A DNA stretch of 64,000 bases from Cruorifilaria tuberocauda (taxonomy: Eukaryota; Nematoda; Chromadorea; Rhabditida; Onchocercidae): contig JABVXU010000025.1 in assembly GCA_013365365.1 (NCBI GenBank), positions 62,001 through 126,000 on the forward strand. The letters run 5' to 3'. Below, in pieces: positions 26,453 to 38,203 of the stretch (position 1 is the stretch's first letter; the number at the start of each line of letters is the position of its first letter). A model generated the notes under the pieces. That model was not told the DNA's origin and made no database searches. It saw nothing but the letters and a program-made list of their open reading frames with translations. The translations under genes were made by a program, and so were the position numbers.

Positions 26453-28634
26453 GCAGTGGAATTTATTCATCAATCAGTCACTTCATACTAGCATCATCAG
26501 AAATCTGATCATATTATTTTATGTTTAATTTGATACATATTTAGTTCCAGATTTCTCGCTAACAAATACTCACACCAACGGTTCGTAAATTTTTTCGACC
26601 TAGTAATTCATTAACTGTTGGAAAGGGAAACTCATTTCTACAATTTATACATCGTTGTGTGATATAAGCAGGAAATTAAAAATATTTTTGTTTAAAAGAC
26701 AAAATTGAGAAATTAATATCACAGATCTTAGCAAACTTAAATATGTTGAATTTGATTGATTCGCTGTAGATTGCTCGTTTTTAACTTAATAGTTTGGACA
26801 ACTTTGTTTCAAATCTGACTTTGGAAATTTAGTTGAAATTCATGTTTTACTGCACCAGATATTGCAGTATTTAATTTTTTAACCTTATTTCTTTTCTCTT
26901 CAAATATTATACTGTGATTGCATGGCTTAAATCTTTTTTTACATTTTTTTTTGAACAAATTCTTTTATGATTTGTTTGTGAAATATATTTATGTATATAT
27001 ATGAAAAATTCTACAGGACAACTTCTTTAGTTTAGTTTATTTGAAATTAAGTCATTAAGTAGTTTTCACTAAGTACATCCTGCAATAAGGCCTGTTGGAA
27101 AACTCGAATAATTCATAATAAGCAAAAAATTATAATAATAAAATAAAAATAATATAACATAATGATTAATCATTTTCAAATAAAATAATAATTAATCACT
27201 CTCAAACTAAAAATCTTCATTATTCCAGTGAACAATGGATGTTTATCGTATTTCTGTATTAAATTAATTACTTCGTTTAACATTTCAAGTTACGTTACTA
27301 TATGTTTATCTTATTTTTGTATTAAATTAATTACCTCCGCCTAACATTAATTCTATAATGTTTATGATCAAATCATTTCTGTTTAATATAAATCTTACAA
27401 TGTTTATTAACAAATTTAAATTAATCACTCTCAGTTGATGTTAGATTTCTAATCATATATAAGTAAGATCCAATAGTCAGTTGGGTGTTAAGCTCTAGTT
27501 CAAACTATCTCCATCAATCAACTTACCTCTTCTTCGTAAAACCTGTTTGCTGCAAATCCCTTTGCTATCAATAAAATATCCCACCAATTTCTGTTGCAAT
27601 CATACAAGTGATGATCTGTTCTAACAATCAAGAAACAACTTCATCGAATTCAAATCTTCACAAAAAAGGAATTGTTCTGACAACTAAGGAACAGCCTTAC
27701 AAATAAAATTGCCACTGAAATCAAAGCCAAAAACTCCAAGCCAAATAAGGTTTCGTAACAAGGCATTGTCTGCTAAATTTGTGAATTTTTAGATTCTATA
27801 AGCCTTAACTACAATAAGTTCGGATGAAACATGCAAAAAAACAATAGTTTGATTGTTCAAAGTTTTAATGAGTAGTACAGTTCCTTGTACTACTTTAATA
27901 AGTCTTGTTTTTAATAGTCAGTAATTCCGAAGCTGTAACTTTTGTTTTTTGTTTATAGTAATTATAGTATCATAATACTACATAATTCATTACTCTTTGA
28001 TATTAGATTCACCATGAGAATGCTAACGACTATTTTACTGACGATAATTTAAACTAATATAACAGAAGTAAGTAAATGTAAAAAATGTTATAGCAATAAG
28101 CAACGTTCACAAAGAATAAAAAACATTGTCTATTTGGTCTAAAAGTTCGTGAAATGATCACAAATATCCGAAGTATTCAGCAACAGAATACTAAGCATAA
28201 AAAAGATCCTTATCTCCAGTGATATTAGGACGATACTGGTCGATAAGGACTTCCTTTTTTTATGTTCTACAAATGCGATGTTTGATATAATGGTACTTTA
28301 TGCATGAAATTCAAATGATGTTTCACGATGAAGGTAAAATGTTTCCGTTATATACATTGAAATATGGATGGAATGTTTGAGGTAGATAAAGCAAAAAACC
28401 AAAACTACTGTCTTACAAATAGCCATTTCAGAACATCCTCAACTAATGGGATAGAACGAAAAGTATATATTCTAATAAGGTTGAACGAAATAGAATAATT
28501 TTTTTAAGATCCTTCGATCACAAATCATCAATGGCATCAATTATTTATCGAAACAGTTTAACGGTAGTTTAACTAACCATATCTCAGCTGCATTAACTAT
28601 TTCAAATTTTTATTCTTTTTTCCATCGTATCATT
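26453..28634. other. AT-rich intergenic region (convergent 3' ends)
   Basis: This lies between the stops of a plus-strand gene and a minus-strand gene. It is very AT-rich with simple TAAAATAA tracts around 27120-27200. Two similar blocks (around 27239-27275 and 27301-27345, sharing ATGTTTATCGTATTT/TTGTATTAAATTAATTAC) suggest an old local duplication. No coding exon seen. Confidence 0.5.
27239..27350. repeat. Imperfect local duplication, about 60-bp unit
   Basis: The motif TATTAAATTAATTAC, preceded by a GTTTATC/TTTTTGTA-type segment and followed by a pyrimidine-rich TTAACATT stretch, occurs at about 27240-27285 and again at about 27303-27348. The copies differ at several positions. Confidence 0.5.
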
Positions 28635-29003
28635 TCAATACGCCGAAAGTAATAAATTAGCAGCATGCCTTGCGCTCGGTGTTATGTGATTCATCCAATT
28701 TTGGCCCCAATAAATTCTCTCGTATCGTCGATCTTCCTCACCAATGAAATTTGAGGGATAAAATAATGCACCTGTCCCAAAGACACCATTTAAACGACCT
28801 GAAAAGGATAATCAATGCATTTCAAGCTTGCCAATGTTGGACCAAACTTAATAAATTCTATCTACTTTCCAAATTCTCAATTATTTAAATTTACAAAACA
28901 CAATAATTAAAGTAATCAACTGACCTTGCCAATACAAATTAAAATTATCTATTCTAGATGTTGATGTCGGGAATTCGCTCAACTTCCGGTAAAATGGCTT
29001 CAT
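28635..29003 (-). CDS. Small 80-residue protein of unknown function, 2 exons
   Basis: Exons 29003-28925 and 28798-28635 join in phase (CAA G|GTCAGT to TTTTCAG|GT) to give 243 nt ending in TGA. The protein is basic and aromatic-rich (MKPFYRKLSEF; RIDNFNLYWQG; RRYERIYWGQNWMNHITP), with one weakly hydrophobic stretch (LNGVFGTGALFYP) near residues 28-41. I see no cleavable signal peptide. Its size, basic N-terminus and many Tyr/Trp residues would suit a small accessory subunit of a mitochondrial respiratory complex, but that is speculation. AATTTAG at 29018-29024 could be a trans-splice acceptor, 14 nt before the ATG. A strong hairpin lies about 130 bp upstream. Confidence 0.6.
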
Positions 29004-29132
29004 TTTGAATTCAGATGAGGTCTAAATTTCAGTTCTTTATTTAATAATATTAGATAATAAGTTTGAGCTGACCTCACTTCTCCGTGAGGGCTTAAGCTGT
29101 GAGCTTCCAGCCTTTGCTAAATAGTTTCTGAA

Positions 29133-29185
29133 GTATCACATATTTGGATGCGCCAATAAAAATGGCGCATCCAAACATGTGATAC
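29133..29185 (-). repeat. Hairpin with 23-bp stem and 7-nt loop
   Basis: Arms 29133-29155 and 29163-29185 (outer end GTATCACAT, inner end GGATGCGCCA) are complementary at 22 of 23 positions. Read as a minus-strand RNA the exception becomes a G-U pair, so the stem would be continuous. The loop is 29156-29162. It lies about 130 bp upstream of the small gene at 28635-29003, on its transcribed side. Confidence 0.9.
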
Positions 29186-29741
29186 GTCAGAAAATAGTGA
29201 CAATTTCAGCTGTTTCATTCAAAAATAACTTCTTCCCTATTTCTTCAAGAATCCCGAAGGTTCGGGAATTCCTGATGACCGGATTGCATTTATGACTCTT
29301 TCCCGAAACTTTTCTCCTGCTTCAACTGCAGTTTAAACTCTGTCCTTAAATTCCACTTTTTATTTCAGTACTATATATTTCGAAGGGAATACATTATTCA
29401 TTGCCGTTTTCGTTTTCAGTAATCGTTTTCGGTAAATTCTTGGTTTCGAGTACTTCTCTAGAGCAAATCTCCATTCCGCTTGTTTTGGTATGTAACTTTG
29501 AAATGGTCCAAAGTATCGCTGCACGTGCACGTCATGATCCCTTCAAAATTAGCCATACATCATTGCTATCAATAAGAAAAAAACGAGTTCCAATAACCTT
29601 ATGTTCGTGATAGGACGACGAAGTTTAAATTGCAGTTGAATTATTCCATCACGGTACGATATTCAAACAGAATTTGGAACAAAATTTCATGGGAACTTGA
29701 TTATCCAACAATGGACAATTAACAAAAGCAAAAGTCGGAAG

Positions 29742-29937
29742 TTATCTCCTTTCAACATAGAATTCGAAAAATTGTAGATACTTGCTACTCATAAGAACAT
29801 ACTCATAAAACATTCCATTGCTTGGTGCTAATGAAGAAAAACTTTTCAACCGGCGATATTCACCCAAATTTGGTTGGTACATTTCGCGTAGTGTACAATG
29901 ACTAGCTGTTCTACAAATATTCTCCACGGGTAGAAAT
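29742..29937 (-). CDS. Probable terminal exon of an unrecognised gene
   Basis: An open frame starts right after a good acceptor (ACTTTTCAG, phase needing two bases from the previous exon) and ends at TAA (29742-29744). The 64 residues are mixed in character (VENICRTASHCTLREMYQPN; GEYRRLKSFSSLAPSNG) and end in FFEFYVERR. A possible preceding exon ends at 30219 (ATCAG|GTAAAT) in a matching phase, but I found no start codon for it. An alternative donor within the exon (AGCAA|GTATC) would shorten the end. Unrecognised; it may be upstream in the same transcript unit as the 80-residue gene 740 bp away. Confidence 0.4.
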
Positions 29938-30239
29938 CTGAAAAGTACTATCTATGATAAAACGTCCGCCTTTAACATGAAGAAAAGTTCACACCGGTTC
30001 AATAGGAGAAAAAAAGAGAAAAACAAAAATCACATGCAAAACGATAAACAAGAAGGATCATTCAATACATTTCTTTTAAGGAATTCCAGAATTCGTAAAG
30101 AAAATTCTAAACAAGCCATTTAACTAATGGTAGAAAAATGATATTTGCAGATCAGATTTCTAAATTGGACATTTGTTGTAAACTCCTTATCGTTCATATT
30201 CACTACCCCCCCATTTACCTGATCCTTGTTATTTGTTTG

Positions 30240-32104
30240 AGATCAAACCAAAACAAAACTCAGTTCGAAAAACATGCCTGAAGCTTTTCTCAGTTCAGTA
30301 TATCGGAAAGCAGTGAAATCTAATTGCTTGCCGCCGGTTAAAAGAAAAGTTAGTAATAACCAAATAAGTCACTATGTCAAAATTTTTGTTTCCATTACGA
30401 AGAGAAAAAAGGTAAAAGATCGCCTGTATTTGCTTAAGGAGCAAATTTCACTATTTCAATGATAAATAAATGGGGACGAAAGCAATAACGCAGTTACAAT
30501 CAAGTCTTATGTTAAGTCTGTTGCAACACTGCAATCACTTCTCTTCTATTTCTTCTGGCACTTACACTTTGGAGACGATTTGCTTGAAAGTATCAGAGGG
30601 CGCAACGTCAAATCCGTCATGCACCTTGTATCGCCAGGTAGAATCATCCACCATTTTACGAATCTGAAAATAGTCATTCTTTTACAATCGGCGTCGTCAT
30701 TTGCTTTTGTTCTAACTTTTTTTGCTTACCAAAACCTCAGTGACACTCTTCTTAGCAGAAGTCAGATGTGTCACCTGTCATTTGCTATAAGGATAGAATA
30801 TCTATAAAGAAGAAATGTATACCTCCTGGAAAATACTCATCTTGAATTTAAGGATAGAAGTGAGGAGTATATACAGCAGTGAGAGCAGTGCAACACTGAG
30901 ACAGAAGTCGGAAAGAAGAACCGGTTAGTGTAAACAGGTGAGATGCTTTCCAAGCAAGTTTGTTAGCATACGAATGGATGGAGAAAGAGAGCTTAATAGT
31001 GAGAAATTGAAAACAAAAAATGGATCAGCTGATACTACAGAGAGAGAGTCTTGCTGACAGTGAAAGCTATATTTCATCCTCTCAGAATTGATATTCGCTA
31101 TGATCCCTCCTATATCGTTCATCGACCTGAATTCTCCCAACTGAAGTTTATGATAATCTTTCGGGTCATTAAATATTAATAAAAAAAACTTCCCAGCGGA
31201 ACCGACTATGTTAACCAGAGATAAATTATTCATCGAATTTTCCCCGTAATTTTACCAAGTTGTTTCAACTGACACCAATTCAAAAATTAAACAATATCTT
31301 TGATTGCGTCCGAATCCTGCTCCAATTTCTTACTTTTTGAATGGCAACATAAAGCGTGAAAGTGATCACTACTTAATGTGTAATGTATATGCTTTTGCTC
31401 GAAACATGTTTGCGCATGTTGAATGCATTGTTCTTCTCGCATGAAATTACTGGGCGTGGAAGACAACAATGACATGGAAGATGATAGGCATTAGGTGGTA
31501 TGCCATGGCGACATTCTGAGTAGCTGGGATGTAATATTTTCATCTCAGTTATTTTAAAATTCTAAACTGTAAACAAATCTTTGCAGGTGCTAACTATTCC
31601 TGCACTCAGCACTCCCTTGCACGTGCAACAGGTTAGACAACATTTTTCATGAAGCGTGGCATTACATCATTTTCAAATGGCAGACTTATTTAGCCTGAAG
31701 CATGAATACTTCCTGTGTTGCATGGGACATTGCCTCTTATTTTTATGGCTTCTATACGAGTGCATTTTCGTATTATTATTTTTTCTTTGTTTGAATTATT
31801 TGAATTTCAGTACACAATTCCTTCTACAGTATACACAAAATCAAAATGATTAATATTAAATCTGTCAACACTTAACCAAGTTTATGAGCTCCAGGAAACT
31901 TCGAATTTGTCGATTTAAAATACGCAAGGATTATGCACAATTGTGAATTCGCGGGTAAAATTTCCTGAGCTTCTTTCGTTAGATTCATATATATATTGCT
32001 CGTAGATTATGTTTGTTGCATGAATTTCTAAATGTATTATATAAAAAGAAGTTGAAACGAATTATTCAGATTGGTGGAGATCGAGTTCATGACATTTTCA
32101 TTCA
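30240..32104. other. Intergenic region between divergent genes
   Basis: I see no well-bounded exon here. Several short open frames (30274-30462, 30470-30667, 30925-31233) lack splice borders and coding-like composition. The segment should contain the promoter of the plus-strand transporter gene. Confidence 0.4.
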
Positions 32105-32121
32105 ATGCTGAATAGTGTAAA

Positions 32122-35100
32122 ATGGTGTATGCTACGATGAAGAAAGAAAAGGATCGCAATGAGCAAAGAAGCATCAGCCGAATATTTTTATCGAAATTCA
32201 ATCAATGGCCACATGTTTTCAATCTTGCGAATTGTATCGTTGGAGTTAGTATACTCGCTATGCCGTATTGTTTACAACAGGTATTGAAGAAATTCTCGGT
32301 TTACAATTTCCAGTATGTCGTCTGTTTCCAGATCAAGTTGTGGAAACAGTTTGAATTTATTAGATGAAATGAAACTAATTATCCTTTATGTGTATAACTT
32401 ATAATTACACCAGAAGGTTTTGATGATAGGTAATTATTGCAATATTTACTATTAACGATTGGCTCAATAATTATATCTGAAAAAACAGTTTTTTCCAGTC
32501 ATTTCACACTGTGTAATATGGTAGGAAATCAAAATCAATTATATCTGTAAGTAATTACATTGCATGAAGTTACAAATACCTATGATGTGGCCTATTTCTT
32601 GAGCATCTACAAAATTAATTTATTGAAACTTGATATTATACATTGCGTGGGATTATTGTAAGATAATGTGTGTGAAAACAGTGTGCTTATAGTCATATTA
32701 TCAGTTTCGTATAATTAGTTGTTCAGATACAATTTTCTCGGGATTTGCGATTTTTAGTGCGGCATTTTGCTTGGTGCCATTCTAATTGGGATTTGTTCAG
32801 TATTGACCAAAATTACTTGTCATTTGTTGTATCAGGGAGCGCTCCTGACACGGTATGAATTCATAATTATAATTAGTTTCTTTTTGCGTACTTTTTAATT
32901 GTATATTAGGTTCCAAATTCTGTTACTTTATTGTACCTGCTCATGTCTTGTTTCATAGACATGTCGATTGTCTGTATTTATCCTTGTTTCAAGAATATAA
33001 TCCACATTTCTTTAAAATTTCCCAATTTTTAGTTTTTTTTTCTTGAAAATTTGAAACCATGGATTTCATCGGTTTATTCTCTTTTTTCTTCATAGAGTAG
33101 GATTTAGGAGATTCAACTGGAATGAAAGATTTCAAAAAAAAACGAAATTTACAGGCATCAAAATTATGAATCTATGGCATTACATGCTTTTGGTAGCAAT
33201 GGAAAACGTTTAGTTGAGGTAATTTCAATTATTTAATTGGACTGCAAAATTATCATCAATTTCGTAAATTTCTAAAATTTTTCGAATTAATAGTAGTCAG
33301 CTACATTTTAATTTTATTATGACATGTAAAGAAAATTTAAGGTTTTCCAAATTTTTCTTTGCGCATATTTTTTGATACATTAATATTTAAAAATATTATA
33401 ATTGCAGTTGCTCATGATTTTATTTTTAATGTCATGTATTGTATCATTTATGGTTGTTATTGGCGATATTGGTCCTCATGTATTAGCGGATTATTTGGAA
33501 TTGCAGGCCCCTACTCAAAGACTACGAATTCTTGTTATGGTAAGCTTTTTTGTTTCTTTATCTGCTTGTTGTTTGGAGTATTTTTAATTCTTCACTTTAT
33601 TCCGAAATTTTTTTCAAGAATTTAATAATAATGAAATCAGACAAAATGAAAAGATTTGTTGCAGAAAATTTATTTGACTTTTGATGAAGAATGATGCTAA
33701 TCTTTAATGAAGTTTTATCGAGTTTTTTGCTGAAATTTTAGGTAGTAATTTTTCTCTTTGTCATATTGCCATTATCACTCTTCCGTAGTGTAACCAGCCT
33801 ATCGAAAATTAGTTCAATAGCCATTTTATTCTATGGTATATTTGTATTACGCATGCTAGCTGAATGTATTCCACGAATTTTCGAATGCAATTGGGCTACC
33901 GATATACGTTGGTGGCGACAGGAAGGTTTATTGAATAGGTTATTTATTTGTTTATTTATTCATGTACTAGAATTATAGAGCTACATGAGTATAGCATATT
34001 TACTAAAGCGAGGTCTGAAACGTCCGAAGGAAAAATTTGATTTTTCTCTCTTTTATTTTAAGTTAGGGCAGCTAAATTTTTTTAGTTACTGTTTTCTGAT
34101 GTTTTAATGAAATGTGTTTGACTTCGTTCGTAATGATTCGTCTGGAAATTTTTGAACTTTTTTCAGCTTGCCCATTATTTCGATGGCACTGTCCTGTCAA
34201 ACACAATTATTTTGTGTTACTGACTGTATAAAGGAACCATCGGCTGCTAAGGTACATTTTTCCATTAACTTATGTTTCATTTATATTCTTTATTATAAAA
34301 GAAAATTATTTCATGGAATGGAATTGAATCCAAACGTATAATTCAAGACATTATAATATATTTAGAGTAAGATGATAGAGATATACATCTTATCCACGCC
34401 ATTATATCAAAATTTCTTTAAACTTTAAGCTTCTTACATTTGCATAATTTTTTAATAAATTAAAATTGAAATTTTATCTAGATTTCAACAGTTGTGCGGT
34501 CGAAAATCTGAAAATTCAGTTAAAATTTTCTACAACAAACAACGTCTTACTTTGTTGTATTCCCTGCCATCTGCGTTTTTGAGGGTGTTGAAAAGCTCTT
34601 TTTTACTGAGCAGCAGATAAATTATCAGCTGGACATCAATACCAAAAGAAAAAAAAAAGATTGAAATCCATGCTAAATTTAATTCTAACCTGAGAAACTG
34701 TATCATTCGTTTGGTATTGATGTCCGCTGGGAATTGAAATCTGTCCAATTTTCCCTCCATTGTTTTTTAGTTTTTAACATTTCGTTTGTTTCTATTTTAT
34801 TTTATTTTAGTTTGACTTGAAGATTTTTTTGATTTTTGAATTCTTAAATTTCTTTCGTATTTTCATGAAGCTTATTTCGAGCTTGAATGAGTGAATGAGT
34901 AAATTTGAGCTGTAAAATTTAGGTGGATGCAGTAGTTTCGGGAGCAGTGAACATTTGTAGTGGTATGTACGCAGCTGTTGGTTTGTTCGGATATGTTGCC
35001 TTTCACGATGTCGAGTTATATGGTGATATTCTCCTATATTTGCAAAGTTCTTTACTGACCCAACTAATGAAACTAGCTTTCATGTTGTCGGTAGCTGTCA

Positions 35101-36688
35101 GTATTCCACTTATGTTGTTTCCAGGTCGAATTGCATTATATAATCTTCTCTTGAAATCGGTATTTTTTGGTGCTACTGTTTGTCGGATAATATCAGAAAT
35201 CATTTTTTTCATTTAATCATTTAAAAATTTAATCTTTAATGATTAAATTTTTAAATTTTAAAATTAATCATTCAATCATCTAAGAAGTCATTTAAGATAA
35301 CACCAAATATGGTGTTTAAATGAATATAGATTCGAAGAGATAGAATAATAGGATCTCTGGAAGAGATAGAAAAAATCAGAAGAAAGAAATCCACAAATTT
35401 TTGAAAAGATTTGACAGCGGAAGCATCAAAAAGAAATGAAGAAGAAATTCAGGAGTTCACGAGAAGTCTAAAAAGATATTTTAAGGATATCGATCATAAA
35501 GCTCGAGAAACGAAATGGAGTATTAACAGTATCATAAAAATTTTTTTGAATATTTTTTTTGCGCGTTTTACAGGATGTGCGTGAATACGCTATGCTGCGT
35601 GTGCCTTCGTTAATATTTGTTTCATTGACAATATTTCTCTTGTCTTCATGTTTATTTGTTGCAGTAATTGTACCAAATGGTATGTTTATACTTTTCAACT
35701 CAATTTTACCCAAGGAAAAAGTCTAATATCTCTTAATTGGTTTTTTAAATCTCGTTCGATATCAGTGTTGTTGTGCTTTCAAAAAAATTCTTTTTTTTTA
35801 AATGGCTACTAGAGTGAATACACTATATTCATGACAAAATATACTGATATTACAAAACACTTTCAACCATTCAATGTAATGTTTTCGAAGTTGAAGTGCA
35901 TAATTTAATTACTGTTGCCATTCTGGTTTTTTTTATTTGAATAATTTTCGGGTATTATTATACCGTGCACGTTTTGTATCGATTTCAAGCAAATAGTTTT
36001 TGACTGCAATAAATCTTTCATTGAACTTGTGCGAAATTGACAGATGTGGAAATGATTTAAGTAAAATTGCTTGAAAGAAATAATTTAAATAATTAGTTCA
36101 AAGCAATGTCAAAGTTGCCTAAGTTGTGTAAGTACTGAAATTTTCAAACGATAGACGGTGACTAAGATGGCAATTTTCAGTTGAATTTATTCTTGCGATA
36201 ACGGGTGCAACGATTGGTTCTCTTGTAACAATCATCATCCCGTCGTTATTATTTCTGTCAGTATCTCGCGGTATCGAACAATGTCGTCCTTTGATGTTTT
36301 ATGCAAAAGTATGGAAATATTCAAATAATGAATGTGGAATTTTTTGTTTCATTTATGATTAGTTTCCGAAAATTTTGGTCAAAATTTTCTAGTGGCACTT
36401 GGAACTTTCTATAAATTCTTTCGCTTCCCCTGGTAAGGTAGTTTTTCAGATATCTATAGTAATGGGTTCGCTTATGCTCATCGGAAGTACGTGGGCAGTT
36501 TTACATGCGGAGCAGGAAACAAATGTTGTCGATATTATTTTACCTAAACAAATAGGTTTAAATTTTTTTTGGATGAATTTCACTCTAATTTAAACACTCC
36601 TTTGAAATTATAAGTTATTTATTAAATTCCCCCTACAGAACGAACAGTTTACGGTACTTCATTACTTCATTATGTTTTTAATATGTAA
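32122..36688 (+). CDS. SLC38-type sodium-coupled neutral amino-acid transporter, 11 exons
   Basis: A multi-span membrane protein of the amino acid/auxin permease (AAAP) superfamily, closest to the SLC38 branch and most like SLC38A10 to my eye. Exons: 32122-32280, 32758-32852, 33155-33218, 33408-33539, 33742-33938, 34167-34251, 34923-35159, 35574-35679, 36181-36308, 36393-36555, 36639-36688; 1416 nt, 471 residues, all phases consistent. The family hallmark opens helix 1 (NLANCIVGVSILAMPYCLQQ). Further helices are CGILLGAILIGICSVLTKI, a Met/Ile/Val-rich helix in exon 4 followed by GDIGPHVLADYL, VVIFLFVILPLSLFR, SGAVNICSGMYAAVGLFGYV, and hydrophobic helices in exons 8-10. SMALSCQTQLFCV corresponds to the conserved S-x-A-F-x-C-Q segment. 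About eleven membrane spans are expected. An alternative last exon at 36745-36866 is equally in phase. The substrate cannot be read from sequence. Confidence 0.9.
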
Positions 36689-36744
36689 AGGAACATTCCT
36701 TCGGAACAATTCCTCTAAAAGAATTAAAATCATTCTTTTTTTAG

Positions 36745-36866
36745 GTAACGTGGAAATTGCTTTAAAACATTTGGAAAGAATCAAAATTAATGGCAATAGC
36801 TCGAAATTACAGGCTTGTCTTTATATTTCTAAACGCTACAAGCTTAATATGCAAAAAGGAAGCTAG
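36745..36866 (+). CDS. Alternative last exon of the SLC38-type transporter
   Basis: An acceptor (TTTTTTTAG, ending at 36744) opens a frame that can accept the single base left by the exon ending at 36555, giving G-NVEIALKHLERIKING and onward to TAG at 36864-36866. Using it instead of 36639-36688 gives 495 rather than 471 residues and a longer, basic cytoplasmic tail (ISKRYKLNMQKGS). Both routes preserve the reading frame, so either could be the real end or both could be used. Confidence 0.45.
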
Positions 36867-37122
36867 TACAAGACGAGATCTGAAGGAGGAAATTAGTAAA
36901 CTGTCTTTTGAGTAACCGGCAATGTTCTTTAATATATCTCAATACCTAATTTGTTATAATAATGATTATGAAGTAATATGCTCAATTTTTTTGAGCTAAA
37001 TAATTGGCAAAAAAATTTTGATTTTTTGAAGATAATGAAATTTTGAAAGAGTATGCAGAAAATGTTTATCTTGAATTTTTTTGTTCTAGAATATATTTTC
37101 GAAGGAAGAGCAGAACGAAGAA

Positions 37123-37398
37123 ATGATAAAACTCATGAAAGGGAAAAGAAAAGGAAAGCAAAATATAGACATTGTTACAGTTGAAGAAACCAAGATACTG
37201 CTACATGAAGTCAAAGAGCAGAGTAGAATTTTAAAAGGACAGCAAGCGACTATCGACGAATTGAAAAAGCATAACGAAATTCTGGAGAAGATAACTGTGA
37301 CTGGCATTGCAAAAGTAAACGCAGATATTAAACAGGAAGAGATTAAGGACCAACTCGTAAATTTTCATGAAAGGAAAATTGCAAGAGGAATGATATAA
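37123..37398 (+). CDS. Small coiled-coil protein, 91 residues, possibly downstream in an operon
   Basis: An uninterrupted frame starts at ATG 37123, 33 nt after a good acceptor (TTGTTCTAG, ending at 37089) that has no phase-compatible donor upstream. This suggests spliced-leader addition. The protein is a highly charged helix with heptad-like spacing (LLHEVKEQSRILKGQQATID; ELKKHNEILEKI; KQEEIKDQLVNFHERK) after a basic start (KLMKGKRKGKQN). There is no membrane segment or signal. It begins 223-401 bp after the end of the transporter gene, on the same strand, which is a spacing seen in nematode operons. An alternative is that it is a C-terminal exon of the transporter (the frame is open back to 37090), but no donor fits. 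Function unknown. Confidence 0.55.
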   Translation: MIKLMKGKRKGKQNIDIVTVEETKILLHEVKEQSRILKGQQATIDELKKHNEILEKITVTGIAKVNADIKQEEIKDQLVNFHERKIARGMI

Positions 37399-38203
37399 TG
37401 ATAACTTGAACTCTCATACTTTATCAGCAAATCGAAGAAAAAGCTTTTTAGGTCAGTGACCTAAAAAAATAGTTCCTAAAAGAGGCTCGTTCTTAACTAA
37501 TATTTTCGAGCTCTCTAAATGAATACACTTTCGATGAACCGCTCTAAGGCATCCATTCATTATTTCGTTTCAGTACTGTGTGGAATAAAAAGTCTTCCCA
37601 TTTTTTCAATTTTAATTGAGAGCTTTGAGACTTCGGTTTCAACCTGTATCCCCCATTAACGACAATTCAGATATAATAGTGATTTGCTGTGACCGATCAA
37701 TAATTCCACAATTCAGATTCACGGGCCTGATCTCCCTTCCGTTGTAACTTTGTAAACTAACCCTTTCTTGGAACATAATGGTAGTTTGTCTAACTCAGAT
37801 TTACTAGAAAAATATCAATTTAAAAAAACTTGATTTGTTTTAGGTTTCGTGCAACATGAAATGTTACGAGATATTACGTACTAATTTTCCACTCAAATAT
37901 GATAATTTAGGTTTGGGTAGTAGTAATTCAGCCGTATTAGGTTTTCCTTTGTGCTTGATATGTTTTTAGAAAAAGTTTCATAAAAAAACCATTCAAATCA
38001 CTTGCAAGAAACATCTACTATTGCGTCCATGCCCTGAACTATTTGAATTTGTTCACAATAACATTTCCCAAACAATTTTTTAATACTCCATAAACAATGA
38101 TCTATAAAAATGGGAAGCAAAGATTAAAATTAATGATGTATGAAGCCAACAACAAGGAAACAGCGATTGCGTAAGCATTTCTTAAATCAATCACTAAATA
38201 GAA
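37399..38203. other. Intergenic region between convergent genes
   Basis: About 800 bp between the coiled-coil gene (+) and USP5 (-). It must hold both 3' ends. I see no coding exon. An inverted repeat of the nuclear-receptor half-site AGGTCA lies at 37450-37462. Confidence 0.5.
37450..37462. promoter_or_regulatory. Perfect IR-1 nuclear-receptor half-site pair
   Basis: AGGTCA-G-TGACCT is an inverted repeat of the consensus nuclear-receptor half-site with one-base spacing, the arrangement bound by ecdysone-type receptor/RXR dimers in arthropods. The symmetry extends outward into TTT/AAA. It sits about 50 bp downstream of the coiled-coil gene's stop codon, so it could equally be a short 3'-end hairpin. 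Confidence 0.35.

Noticed and set aside
27120..27220. Apparent AT-rich repeat that might be a transposon end
   Set aside because: Only simple A/T tracts are present; no terminal inverted repeats, target duplications or transposase frame.
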